Below, in pieces: positions 12,134 through 24,791 of a stretch of DNA of 64,000 bases. Position 1 is the stretch's first letter. Each line of letters begins with the position of its first letter. The DNA is from Calonectria ilicicola. Lineage: Eukaryota; Ascomycota; Sordariomycetes; Hypocreales; Nectriaceae. The stretch spans positions 5,518,001 to 5,582,000 of the forward strand of contig CP085825.1 in NCBI GenBank assembly GCA_020809705.1. The letters run 5' to 3'. Position numbers and translations under genes: made by a program. The notes under the pieces are model-generated. The model saw only the letters and a program-made list of their open reading frames with translations. It did no database searches and was not told the origin of the DNA.

Positions 12134-15100
12134 GAGGCGAACAGAAGGTCTAAGCGAGTCAGGAAATGAAAGGGATGATGATGTGAATGTCAGGGATGCA
12201 TCGACATGTTGTCATTGGGGATATCCAGATTCCTGTGCACCCCTTCTCTCTCTTGTTTTTTTCTTTTCTTTCTTTCGCGTATCTGGGGTTTCTTTTCTTT
12301 CTTCTTCTACCTCCTTTCTCCTTTTGTTTGGGCGATGCACCTAGTGATTCCCGCGTGTTGCTCTTTGCGGAGTTTTCTTGCTTACAGTCAGTCGTCAGCC
12401 ATGCTGTGTGCATTTCCCTTATTTCCTTCGTCATCAAAACAAAAGTCGGGAGCGCCAATGTGTTTCTCTTTTATTTATGAGCGCCACTCCCAGGATACCT
12501 TTGAAAGCATTGGGCCAGGGCTAGCCTGGTATTTCGTCCGTTTCCATTTTCTCCTATCCTATCCCTTTGACGAGGTTATGAAATGTTCCCTCATGTCTCT
12601 CTCATGGAGCGTTGATATTATTATGTCTACTTTATGACTGGCGAGGGGCGGCAATCCATGGAGCAATCTCTGTATCTAGCGACAAAACTTTTCATTATTA
12701 TTTCCTTGCTCTTTTTTGATGATTTTGCACGAGGTATGACCACCGGAATTGAATCAGAGAAGGGCAGGCATGGCGATGAGGGAGACAGAATAATGAGTGA
12801 TGGCCCAAATGAGCAACCTGCAGGCATGAATCTTAGGAGGATGGGTCCTCTTTCTCCCCTTTTTTCTAGTATTGTTTATGTGGTGAGTAAAAAGCAGAGA
12901 ATGGTTGGACGCTGGTCTTGGAACTTTGTACCCACGACGGCCTCATGGGCCAGCCAAATAGTAGCTGTTTGGACAGGCATGTTTGTATAAATATTGACAC
13001 ACCATACACTTCAAATGCACTTGCAGAATAAAATAATTTGGCAATCCTGTATGAACGCACTATCGACTTGGTGGATGACGTACCTTGCAGCCATATTCAG
13101 ACCGTGGACTCTGCCGACGGTAACCTTAGTCGGGCGGGTTGGCCACCCAAATGAAGTGGCTTTGTTTGACAGAAACTACGCATTTTCAAGTTGGTTCTAG
13201 TGCTGGCTCTGACTCGCTATCCCTTATCTGCCTTGTTTTCCTTGGTTTCTGCGGGAGCTGCATTGGGTGGCACGGAACGGCAAACGCACTGATGAGGAGC
13301 TGCATAGAATAACGCTGCTGTCACCTCCGAGTTTGACTGGGCGCCCTTGCAAAGGACCCAGAAGACCACCCCCACTTGTGATGTCGTGGCAGCTTTGCAT
13401 ACCTTGGCGGGTGTGCAATTGAATTAGTTGGCCAACTCACTCTTAAGTAGGCGGAGCGAAATCAACGTAGTAAGATCGGATTGGGCTGATTGGCAAGCAT
13501 AAGAAGGTGATGGAGCCGAGAACCTCCTGGAGGAATTATGCACACATGTTGTCATCGAATCGCTTTAAATAACTGCCTAGGCCTGCGGCAATTGGCGGTT
13601 ATGTGATATTCCTTTCTTTTTTGGTTCCTACTCGAGGTTTTCGATCTCAATAGGCCAAGGGAGCCAGTATATGAATTTGAGGTGCGTGAGGCATGGGAGA
13701 TGTCACGATACGGGACGGGGATACCGGTTTGTGACATTTCAAAGCAGGGCCGAATTGAGTAGTGGGGCGCCACAAATAATAGAAAACGGGTCGGTGATAG
13801 TCTTGAAAGCAAGTGAGATGACGAAGGCGCCATATCAGGAAGAGTAGCGAACCCTGGGAAGGTTGTTTGACGAGTTTGCGCCCCCTGGTGCTCAGCCATA
13901 CAGTGTGATATTCTCACACAGGCAGGGCCCTTGGGAGTAGAACCACTCAATGTGACAGAACTGAACAAAGTTTGGTAGTGCCGTCAATGGAATTTTCCAT
14001 ACTGGGAATATTGCCCCTTGATGTTTTAGTTGTGCTAATTCGCCAGCAAGAAGTCCAGTGGCTGTAGGTGTTTGCTGCCAGTGGCATGGGCAGTTTGCCA
14101 TTGTGCGTGAGGCGTTTCGGTTATGTCGTCATGCTGGGCAGGAAGCTGGATCCCTGAACCCCAATTGAGGATGGCGGCGAGGGAGAGGTGTTTTGGGTCT
14201 GGGGAGAATGAGGGGGGCTGGAGATGCCCTAGACTGGCATGGATGGATGGAGATCCATGTGGAGAGTGGGATGGGTGCGTCTCGTTTGATGTCGAGCTGG
14301 GAACCTGGCGCTTGGTATATCACGGCAATAGTGATGCATACCGGCACCGTATTAGATCGGCGAGGGCTAATGGATGCGATGCAAGTTGAGTTCGTGCGGC
14401 AGTTCCCCTTCATCTTTCCCTTAATTTATGTGACATACAGTGCTTTGTCCTTCGATGAGGGCTATTGTCGCCACGAGGCTAATGTGGCTTGGGGGCTCAA
14501 CGCGGTCGGTCCGAGGGGCATTCTTTTAGTGGCTGGCTGCTCAGTGCTCAGTGCTCAGCGCACAGTGCCCGATTTTCTTGCAGCTGGGGTGCCCAAAGTA
14601 GAAGTGAGGGGAAAAATGTGTCTCAAATACAACCCATGATGGAAAACCCCCAAAAGAAAAAAAAAAGAAAAACCTGATGAGCAGCTATACTTGCAGGGGA
14701 TGGAGAAAGAAGCAGAATAATGGATGGGTCTGGTACGGTACCTCAACCAACTAGTAAAACAAGACTGAACTGGGCGAAAAAAAAAAAAAGCTACTGGTCT
14801 AGAACTTTGTACTAAGCCTAGCTGACGCCGGTATTAGTTTTTTTTCCCTCTCAGCTTCCCGTCCCTCCCTCGATGTTTAATATGTGCGACGCATGTTGCC
14901 TGCTAGCCGCAACCCAGGTACCCAGCTGTCATTCAGGGTTTGCAAACCAAGACTTGGCATGCTACGTACCTGACTGAGATGGCACCAAGGGTCAGACGGA
15001 CAGGATGTGCCTCGAATTTGCTGTACTAGATTAATTCCTGCTACCTAAGCAGGCAGAATTGGCTTCGTAGTTGGGTTCATGGCCATAAATTGAGAATTAC

Positions 15101-16060
15101 TGCGAAGCTAGTTGGGGATGAACTGCTTCCGCCTAGCGGCCCCGGCGTCGAGGCAGTTTGGCCTAAGAACTCTTCTCTTCATCACCATGTTGGACAATGC
15201 CATACGTACAACCTTTACAGTGCCAGCAATCAGTGGATCGATGGGTAAACATTGACTACCGCAGCTGGAAAAACACTGGATGTAGGGAGGCTCCTGGGGC
15301 AAGAACCAAGCAAGTACCGAGACCACCGTCGAATACAGGCCAGTGCGATCGTACGCTGCGCTTGGGGATACGCCCTCCACGCGGGAAGACACCGACATCT
15401 TTCAAACGCATCGATTACTCTTGACTTTGTCAACCTCCCTTCCTGCATTTGGACCATTTGGGCACATCCACTTCGGCCCCCATTCTCGCAATGAGCGCCT
15501 CTCGCACCTAGATTTCTACCCACGCATAAATCGGCCGGCATCTTTCTCACCTGCTGTTGCGATCCTTTTACCCTTCTCCTCTGCCTCTGACCTCGAGTCT
15601 GACCCCGGGCCTTGTCTTGGGCCTCCACTGCCCAATCCCGCCGCACCATCTCCAATTCGTACAGTACCCTCCGTACCACTTGCGCTACGCACGCTGGCCT
15701 CTGCTGCTCGTTGGTCTCTGCTCCGCCTTAACGCTACGCTACGCTACCTACGCGACTGACCGTCGACCCAACTCGTGCTTTACTTACGACACATTGCATC
15801 CATCCTGTCAGCCTCTTCTTCATATCTTGGCTCTCCCATCCCTCCTTCACGTCGACCTCGACTTCCACCCCGACCCGCCCGACCCGTTCGCCGCGACGAC
15901 GACGACCTTGTGCGACATCGCCGACCAGACGCTGCCGCTGCCGCTGGCTTACCACCAGCTCCAGCTTTTAGCTCTTGCTGACCCCCTCCCAGCCTGCCTC
16001 TTCTGAGGTGCTGTTCCCGTTGCGCTGCCGCTGCCGTAACCCACCCAAACAGCGCCAACC
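12134..16060. other. Intergenic region with Pub1 3' UTR and Yak1 leader
   Basis: Nearly 4 kb without a supported gene. At 12243-12335 lies a long T/C-rich block, probably in the 3' UTR of the Pub1-like gene. From about 15430 to 16060 the + strand is C-rich, consistent with promoter and leader of the Yak1 kinase gene. The open frames in between do not resemble proteins and have no supporting splice structure. Confidence 0.55.
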
Positions 16061-18978
16061 ATGGACCCCCAGTGGCAGTCGTATCCCGACGCGGCCTCGC
16101 CCGGCGCTTCGAGGCGACATAACGGCAACGGCCAGATGCCCCGGGACTATGTTCCCCAGCAGCCCCCGCCGCCCGCCGGATACAAATATGACCAATTCCA
16201 CGGCGGCGTCCCCGTCCACGCGGGTGCTGCTGCTCCTCCCTCTGCTGCCAGCAACAATCTTGCCGCCTCCCCTCTCGCCCCCTCTCATATGCGCGACGGC
16301 AACGGCGACGTCGCCATGCATGACGCTCACGATGCCCATGCCGGCATTAAATACCCCATGAGGCCTCATCACCAATCTCACCTCTCTGGTGGCCGTCCTG
16401 TCAACCTCCACTCGCCTCAGGAGCCTTCGTCGGCTGCCCAGCGATATTCACCCATGGAAACCCTGTCCCCCACCTCACCTTACGCCTCCAAGCCGGGTCC
16501 AGTTGGTCAGCTCTCCAGCCCAACACAGCGCCAATCACCCACTCGTCAGCCAGATTACTCTCAATCCCCTTACTTTTCTGGCCGACAACAGCAGCCGGGA
16601 CAGCAGCTCCCCCCCCTCTCACCCTATGCGAACGCTCCTGGTCAGGATGGCTACCCCTCTTCCGCTGTTGCCACACTTGATGGTTATAGCGATGCCAAAT
16701 CGCCTCGTCGACCTGTGCCTACTATGGCTGTGACCCGTGGCCCTGTCCCCGAGTTTAGGAAATTGAGGACTCCGTCGGATCTTCGGCCTAAGGTCAATTC
16801 TCAACCTCCTTTCCGGCGCGCCAATCCCGAAGGAGGGTTTATCAGTGTAAGTTCTTGATCCCCACTTGCCACTTGTTTGCATAAATAAAATCGAACTGAC
16901 ACTTGTATAGCCCCTTCAAGCACTGACTGTTCACCTTCCTGCGACGTATCGCATTTGCAACCCGAGCTTCAAATATGAATCATCTCGAAACCCGCGCCGA
17001 GTCTTGACTAAGCCTAGCAAGGGCGTCAAGAACGACGGTTATGACAACGAGGATAGCGATTACATTCTTTACGTTAATGACATTCTCGGCTCAGAGGAAG
17101 CTGGTCACAAGTACGTTCATAGCCCCCGCTTGATGTTGCTATGATTAACCATCTCTCTCCCCATAGAAACCGATACCTTATTCTCGATGTCCTTGGCCAG
17201 GGCACCTTTGGTCAGGTTGTCAAATGCCAGAACCTTAAGACCCAGGAAGTGGTGGCTGTCAAGGTTATCAAGAATCGCACTGCTTACTTTAACCAAAGCA
17301 TGATGGAGGTCTCGGTTCTTGATTTGGTACATATTTTTTCCATCGCTGATTCTTGTGATGACGTAAATACTGACACACCGGGTTAGCTTAACACAAAGCT
17401 CGACAAGAATGATGACCATCATCTTTTGCGACTGAAGGACACCTTTATTCACCGTCAACACCTTTGCCTGGTGTTCGAGCTGCTGAGCGTCAACTTGTAC
17501 GAACTTATCAAACAAAACCAATTCCGAGGCCTGAGCACAACTCTTGTCCGAGTCTTCGCCCAACAGCTTCTGAATGGATTGGCCCTTCTCAACAAGGCCC
17601 GTTTGATTCATTGCGATTTGAAGCCTGAAAATATTTTGCTTAAAAATCTGGAGAGTCCGATCATCAAGATCATTGATTTCGGTTCTGCCTGTGACGAACG
17701 CCAAACCGTTTACACCTATATCCAGTCCCGATTTTATCGCTCTCCCGAAGTTTTGCTTGGCCTTCCTTATTCTTCCGCCATCGATATGTGGTCACTTGGG
17801 TGTATCGTGGTGGAACTTTTCTTGGGACTTCCGCTCTTTCCAGGTTCATCTGAATACAACCAAGTGTCACGTATTGTTGAGATGCTTGGCAACCCACCTA
17901 ATTGGATGATTGAAATGGGAAAACAAGCCGGCGAGTTTTTCGAAAAGAGACAGGACGAATTCGGACGACGAACATACCATCTCAAGAGCATGGAGCAATA
18001 TGCGCGAGAACACTCGACGAAGGAACAACCTAGCAAAAAGTATTTCCAAGCTAACACTCTGCCGGAGATCATCAAGTCTTACCCAATGCCTCGTAAGAAC
18101 ATGAAGCAGAGCGAGATAGATCGAGGTAAGTTTTATCAATCTGACACAATCGACGCGATGGGCTAACTTTTGAAGAAATGAATAACCGAATAGCCTTTAT
18201 TGATTTTGTTAGGGGTCTTCTAACGATTAATCCTCTGGAGAGATGGTCACCTCAGCAGGCCAAACTTCACCCCTTCATTACCCAGCAAAAGTTCACCGGG
18301 CCTTTTGTGCCCCCCATGAACCTGAAATCGAGCTCTCTCAACAGGTCTCCAGCGCCCGGAACCCAGCAGCAGCAACAGGCCGAGGCACTTAGCAAGCAAC
18401 GGGCGCAAGCAGCGCAAGCTCAGGCGAATTCGGCGGCTCAGGGAGCATATGTATCCATGGCTGCAGGTCAGTACCCTCAATCCGGCCACGTACAGCCGCA
18501 GATGTACAACAACAATACCATGTACTCCCCCGGCGGTAGCCACAGCAATGTCCAGTCAGGATATGGCCAACAGCCAAGCCAGTATGGTCAGATGGTCATG
18601 TCTCAACCACCTCAGCAGTTGCCTCAAGGCCAGTATGCCCAGATGCCAAACCCCAGCATGTATCAGCAAGGCGGGATGCGACCAGCTCGACAACGAGCAT
18701 CTACCATGGAGCAGCAGCAGAGCGGCATTCCTGCAGCTATCCAACGAGTTGCCAGCCACCTTGATCCTAGCCAGCCTATTCGTCTCCAGCCGAGCCCCGC
18801 GTATTACCCGCCACCTGGTGATATGGGAGCCGCTGGAGCTGACGGGGCTGCCCGTGCAGGCAGAAGAGGAAGCCGTGTCCAGCAGGGCGGACGCGGCAAC
18901 CGGGATTTTATTCGAAACTTGGAAGAGCGTACTCTCGAGGAAGGTTTCATGGGGAATAACCAGAACACTTGGCATTGA
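16061..18978 (+). CDS. yak1: DYRK-family protein kinase Yak1
   Basis: An 895-residue dual-specificity tyrosine-regulated kinase. Yak1 acts downstream of PKA/TOR as a growth antagonist and stress regulator; in fungi it affects conidiation and stress tolerance. Exons are 16061-16846, 16911-17110, 17167-17326, 17387-18125 and 18176-18978. The first 300 residues are Pro/Ser/Gln-rich and disordered, followed by the pre-kinase segment (SDYILYVNDILG). The kinase domain spans about 330-663: GQGTFGQV at 339, catalytic Lys near 361 (VAVKVIKN), HCDLKPEN at 457, and DFGSAC near 479. The activation loop YTYIQSRFYRSPE starts at 491, with the Y-x-Y that DYRKs autophosphorylate. All catalytic residues are present, so it should be active. 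The C-terminal 230 residues are Gln/Ala/Tyr-rich with QQQQQ tracts. Several S/T-P sites in the N-terminus could be phosphorylated. Identity is secure. Confidence 0.95.
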
Positions 18979-20279
18979 GGTGCCGGCATAATGGACTATA
19001 CGTCCATGTTGACCTGTCTCCACTCAGTCGCCTTTCAAAACTCCACAGATGTGCGAGTCTCGCGTGGCAAGGACGAGTGAGACCTCGAGGTTAACCGTCA
19101 AGCGCCAAGGTGTTTTGCAAAATAGAGTGAGGATTTCCCCCTTACTCCGTGTCACGACTTGGAGAAAATAAGATACCCAGGGCACGCCAAGTTTCGTCAG
19201 TTTGGCAAGCGTTCGACTGATGCGCCGTGATGGGGTAGGGAAACTGGGAGGCAAGGCGCTGCGGCGAAATTGATGAAGTGGGAGGTGTTCTGCATTCGAA
19301 GGTGTGTCGAAAGGAATTTTGAACCATAATGCTCAAATTCCTCGGCATCCATGATCGCGCCGGGCTTGTTCGAGTGGAGGGTTATAGGGATGTTGCATAC
19401 AGAAAAGGGTTGCTTTTCATGGCTTTTACTTGGCTGCTCTGTGCCAAAAGTGTGTCCAAGGAACGTCACTGGCTTTCTGGGTATGCACATCTCTCCTTTC
19501 TTGGATGGATGGTGCAGACCAGCGCGGAAGCCGGCATGTTTCGGTTGCAGACAAGTCTACCGAGGTAGGGAGACGAAGCGCTGAATGAAATATTGAGGTT
19601 AGGGAGGCTCATGTGTAGCTTGGTTGTAGATATTTTACTTGTTTTGAATTGGTGTATCAGGACGATGCATTTGCATAGCAAGGGGATTCTGGTTTCTAAC
19701 GATGTTCCCCACGTGTAGTTCTACTAGTTGTTGGATTTCCCCCTTCAGCGTGTTGAAATGATGAGCTGAAGAATAACTATGATTTGAGTTGCTACCATCT
19801 TCGCATTTGCTTACAGCATTATACTTGACTCAACGAATTGCGCATTTGCTCTGCCGCATATCTTTGCCCAGTGACTGTTCACACCAACTACATGATCTAT
19901 TTGAATGATACAATAAGGAACTCGGAGTGTAATGAATCACAAAATTGAAAGCCTTAAAATGATCTGAGTACCGTCTTGACGAGTTTGAAATTTCTCAGGT
20001 TCCTTCTCTACTGCAATATCTCTGTCACCAACCGACTAACTGCTTATGTCTGTAGCTTAGAAGTCAAAGGAAAAAACCTCACAAAACAAACAAATTCCAA
20101 GAGATATAATGTAGGAGGCATACACACAAACACTCCCCGAACGCCGCCCAGAAGGAACCCCCAGACCTTCCTCTACCAATTGATCCCTTGCTAAAACGTA
20201 CTGTTTCTTATGCCACAAACAATGCGTTTGGGGTGAATCAAATTACAAATAACGAGCGCAGGCATCGGGGTTGGCTTGT
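18979..20279. other. Convergent intergenic region
   Basis: Between the 3' ends of the Yak1 gene (+) and the RRM/RGG gene (-). AT-rich from about 19600. I see no gene or repeat of note. Confidence 0.6.
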
Positions 20280-21420
20280 TCATCGACCACCACGACCTCT
20301 TTGGCCACCGCGGCCTCTCCGATTGCTATTGACAAGTTTATCACTATACAGCTGGCTGGACTGTGACGAAGAGCCTTTAGTTTTGGATGTTGAAGTCTCC
20401 ATGAGGTCTGGAAACCCCATTGAGCCGTCGACAATGTTATCATTGGCGGTGTTTTTGCTAGCGCGTGATCCTCGAGGTCCGCTTGGTGCATTGGCAGGAG
20501 GGTCCGTCTTTTCGGGTTGGTAGCCGCCAATTTTTGGGTAGACTTTGATGAGCCGGCCATCAGCCTGACGTCTGTTAGTCGAGTAATAATGAGGACCTGT
20601 TGGGAGATACAAACCGTTTTATCATTGAAGGTTTCAATAACTCGCTCGCCACCTTCTCGCGATGAAAATGTCATTTCAACGATCATGATAGGCTTTGTCT
20701 TAACGATCTTGCAATCGACCATCTCGCCGCCTACTGGAGTCATTGCGCTCTCGATATCGGCGGCCGTTGTACCAGGAGCAAAATTTTGCGCCATTACACT
20801 GAATGGCCCTGCAAGCCCACGGATGGTGAGACCCATTGCATTGGCAGCCGGCTTGATTATGTTGACTTGCTGTGGTGCGTCTGAGGAGGCGTTGACACGA
20901 TCAATAGCGGCCGAGAGACGGCTGGCTCGTTTCGCCTTCTTGCTGCCAGGGGTGGTGATTCGAGCGCTTAGCGAGTTCCCGCGAGAATTGTCACCATTAA
21001 CGGTGTTATGGAGATCATGTGTCCAATCGCCATTGACGTTGCCGGCCGGTTTATTCGGCCGAAGATTGTTGGAAGAGTTGCGCTATAGGGGCAAAGGAGA
21101 CGGGGTTTCAATAACGGGGTTCCGTATACGATAGTTGGAATAGGGCCGGGGATAAGGGTTGTGAATGTACCTTCTTGACGCCGACGCGGCTGGCGAGAGA
21201 TGGACCTGGTGTAGCCTTTAGTTTTGAAGGGGCGCTTTGGCGACGAGTTTTTGAAAAGATTTTGTCGGCGAGGGCTTCATTCTTCTTTCGCTCGCGACCT
21301 GGAAATCAGTACGATGAGAGGTTAGTCGCGTGTCGCGCAACCGGCAACTGGAAAGGAGGACCGGGATGTGTGCTTACCATCGTTGATAATCTTTTCGAAG
21401 TCTGTGGCGACTTTGGCCAT
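20280..21420 (-). CDS. RRM-fold RNA-binding protein with RGG tail
   Basis: A 307-residue fungal RNA-binding protein. Exons are 21420-21378, 21298-21171, 21082-20615 and 20564-20280. The first exon gives MAKVATDFEKIINDG, followed by a basic helical segment (RERKKNEALADKIFSK). A Lys/Arg-rich linker (GSKKAKRASRLSAAIDRV) precedes one RRM-like domain at about residues 135-230, running from GLTIRGLAGPFSVMAQNF to DGRLIKVYPK, with an intron near its end. Its RNP1 equivalent (IMIVEMTFSS) lacks the usual Gly/Phe aromatics, so RNA contact may be non-canonical. The C-terminus is disordered and ends in an RGG-type box (RRGRGGQRGRGGR), a usual site for RNA binding and arginine methylation. The layout recalls mRNA-export adaptors such as Yra1/Mlo3, but sequence similarity is too weak for me to claim that. 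It shares a 485-base divergent promoter with the PPR gene. Confidence 0.75.
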
Positions 21421-21905
21421 GGTTGCGGATGGCCCAAGGAATTTGTTTTGGAAGTAGTTTGATGTTGATGAAGGAAACGGGCAGTATCCGCGGAGTATGA
21501 AAGAACAGATGCGCAACTATGGATAGAGGCAGAAGATGAACTGAGCGATGTTGCGATGTTGATTATCGGAGACTGGAAGAAAGGATATGATGCTGGTACT
21601 CTTTGGCTTGCTCTCCAACAAAGGATGTGAAATGGGGATGCGACCGCGTTTCGCGTGTCTAATTGGAGCGACGTGGTGAGTTCAAGCAGAGGGGGGTGGG
21701 TGTAAGGATGCGGTGCGGGTCCGCGCGGCTGCTGGATAGGTGCCAATTTTAAGCGCCGACGGCGCATGTGAGTAGGTACCTTCAGAGAAGGGTACCTGAC
21801 CACTGGAGCGGACTAGGCTGGCTTGATAAGATAATGGCGGAGGAAATTTTTGGGTTGTGCAGGTCCTGAACTTGGCTGTCAATTCCCCTCTATCCATTAC
21901 TCACC
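21421..21905. promoter_or_regulatory. Divergent promoter, RRM/RGG gene and PPR gene
   Basis: This 485-base segment separates the start codons of the RRM/RGG gene (-) and the mitochondrial PPR gene (+). It must hold both promoters. No specific motif is claimed. Confidence 0.6.
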
Positions 21906-23958
21906 ATGGCAGAGAGCATTTTGTCATGCGGCGCATGTTTACGCAAGGCGGTGCAGCGTCTACCACAGAGAGTGGCTGGCCTGGATAGAGCTGCACTGTT
22001 CCCAGCACCGCTCAACCAAGTTTATCCTCGGTTTTCCTCCAATTCCTCATCAGCTGCCCAACCGAAAACCTCCACCTCAGAAGTGAAGACCTCCATTGTG
22101 GCCGATGCTCCGCAAAGTCTTGAGACAGACTCTTCCGAAAATACTGTGTCCGCCAAAAAAGCTAGGGAGAAGCTCGAGAGAGCTGTGAAAAAAAACTTGT
22201 CGTATCTGGACGACCCATGGAAGATTGGGCAATATGTCGACGAAGCACTCGCCAAGGACCGATACGAGGAAGCACTCTTGTTGACTCAGAAGGCCAGCAG
22301 CAGACACTCTGTTGTGGTTTCTTGGAATCATCTCATTGGGTATCTACTAGAGAAACAAAAGCTGCGAAATGCTGTCAAGTTGTTTAACGAGGTGAGGGAT
22401 AACAAGCGTGAAGCTAATAAGCCTTCCACATGCGGACGTGCTAATATCTGCACAGATGAAGAAGCGCGCGCAACTACCAAACATGCAAACCTATACTATA
22501 ATGTTCCACGGATTCGCCAAGTCACAGCACCCAAAACTCGCCGTTTCTGAGGCCATTAAGCATTATCAAGCTCTATTGAAGGATAGTCGCATTGAGCCGA
22601 ACTCGACCCATCTCAACGCAGTTCTTAACGTTTGTGGGAGAGCAGGAGACCTGGACTCAATGTTCTATATTGCCGACACCATCAACGAATCGACCCGAGT
22701 TGCAGATACCTTTACTTATACCACTATTATCAATGCTCTTCGATTTCACGCTATAGGCGAAATCAAAGATTTGTCAGAAGAACAGAAAGAAGAAAACATC
22801 AACAAGGCCATCGGTCGTGCTAAGGCTCTGTGGGAGGAAGCTATTTTCAAGTGGCGACAAGGTCGATTGCGCATAGACGAAGAAATGGTGTGCGCTATGG
22901 GTCGATTGCTCCTTATGGCTCCCGGGCGGGTCAAGAAGCGGGAGGTCCTCGACCTCATCGAACAGACAATGGCCATTCCCAACTTAACAAGATCGGAGAC
23001 TGGCGATGCTGCCGCCGCTCGTGCTCAATCAAAAACACTTGCTCGCACTAATGTGGCCTCCCTCACTCCAAAGTGCAATTGGGTTCGTCCTGGTCGCAAC
23101 ACCCTTGCCCTTGTACTCACGACCCTGGCATCGTCTCGCTTGACTACTGCTGGTATTAAATACTGGAACATCTTCGTCCGGGAGCACGGTACCGTGCCGG
23201 ATATGGACAACTGGATGCGATTATTTGGGATGCTCAAAGTGGCCAAAGCCAGCGCGCACGTTGCTGAGATCTTGGATGTTGTTCCCGATGAGTATATCAA
23301 TTACAAACTCTATCGCATCGCTATGGAAACATGCGTGCGCGATAACATCAACCAAAATGCCATCAGGAATTCTAAAAAAGCTCTTGACTCCATGATGAGG
23401 CGGCTCAAAACCCCTGACCCCCACACCATGCGCCTCTACCTCAGAGTGTCCCTTGTTAGCCACTATCAACTACGTACACGTTCTGCAAATGGCGATCTCG
23501 ATGGTGCTAAACATGAATATGGGCTTCAGATTATCGATGCTCTAAATAATCTTTGGGGGCCATACTCTAAACTTTATAACCACTACTTCAATGTCATCAA
23601 GCCGAAAGACGGAGAGGCCCAAGGAGTACTGTACAACGACAAGCGAGAGGTGATTGCACTGGCACGTATCATGTACAGCTCTTACAACAAAGTTATCCAG
23701 CAGGAAATGCTTCCGGAAGCTGAAATAAAAGAAATTCGCCACGTTGGTGCCCGCCTCAATCGTGAAATCCAGACCTTTTTCGCTGGTCGCGAGGAGCTTG
23801 AGCCCAATCTGCGCAAAAGTAAGGGTCGTGGTACAGCTGAGCAAGACATGTCTGAATACGATGACAAATTAGGTGGGGAGTTTGAGTGGGACACCATGCA
23901 AGCTAGTCGACCGAAGACCGAGCGACGTGAGCGTCGCGAGGGCGATAGGAGGCCTTGA
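21906..23958 (+). CDS. Mitochondrial pentatricopeptide-repeat protein
   Basis: A 662-residue PPR protein. Exons are 21906-22391 and 22456-23958. The start ATG has a good context (CACCATGGC). The N-terminus carries basic, non-acidic sequence (LRKAVQRLPQRVAGLDRA) suited to mitochondrial import. PPR-type helical repeats are visible: SWNHLIGYLLEKQKLRNAVK, then TYTIMFHGFAKS, then STHLNAVLNVCGRAGDLDSM, then TFTYTTIINALRF, and more degenerate repeats after residue 400. The C-terminus is charged and basic. PPR proteins bind organellar RNA and act in its processing, stability or translation. Length and layout fit fungal Ccm1/Dmr1-type factors for mitochondrial small rRNA or group I intron maturation, but other fungal PPR proteins look alike, so the target RNA is unassigned. 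An in-frame upstream region is absent, which supports the chosen start. Confidence 0.82.
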
Positions 23959-24791
23959 TTTAGAAAGCAAAATGACCGATGTGAGATTGGGGAACTTAGC
24001 ATTAAGCTCCAAAGGAGAAACTAGGGGCAAGACCGCCATGGATCACACAAACTTCCAGGAGTTCGCTGCTGACACCACTGCCGTGCTTTGGTTTTGTGGT
24101 GATCAGTTTACTGTATGATACTGTATCTCTTACCAACTGATTGCTTTGTGTACTATAATGGCTTGAAATGCATGACCAAGGAGGAAACAGGGAGTTAAAG
24201 GATTGCTTTTAGGCGTTTCAGTGATGGAAGAAAACGAACGGACTGTTGATAATGTAGATACTGCAACGAAAAGAAAAACCCCAATCTCCAGTTCATAACA
24301 CCTGTTCTCCAAACCAAATATCCATGTGAGTCGTTGCGAGGCATGTAATGAGATACACTAGTCAGCCTACGCTGATGAATCAAAATCCTCGGGTTTGTAG
24401 CACTAAGTTGATAGCCATACCCGCTCCCTGACTAATTTTGATGAAGGTGCTGGTTGATATTCTGCTTTTAATGGACAGCAAATGACATCCCTGAACCATC
24501 CTTATTTCAATCCTTGTTGCCCCTGGCATGGTGATGTGAGATGCTCCCGTCCCCTCCTTCTGAAAGCCTAGCTGACCTCGTTCAGATATCCAAGGGATTG
24601 AAGTCGCTTGCGACTTCGTCTTTCATACTTGTGTAATAAGGGATGTGAGAATCGGTAGTGCGGACCAAGTATCGAGATACAGTTGCTTGCACTATTTGTC
24701 CTCAGCAACATCCTGATCACCGTCTAAAATATCAGTTGGGTTAAACGGGTGTTAGTAGCAGACTTGTTCAACTTGGGGGAGGTTGCAAAGT
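23959..24791. other. Convergent intergenic region
   Basis: Between the 3' ends of the PPR gene (+) and the hypothetical 303-residue gene (-). Nothing recognisable. Confidence 0.6.

Noticed and set aside
14536..14561. Near-tandem repeats of GCTCAGT
   Set aside because: Short and imperfect; probably simple slippage in spacer DNA. No CRISPR-like spacing is present here or anywhere in the window.
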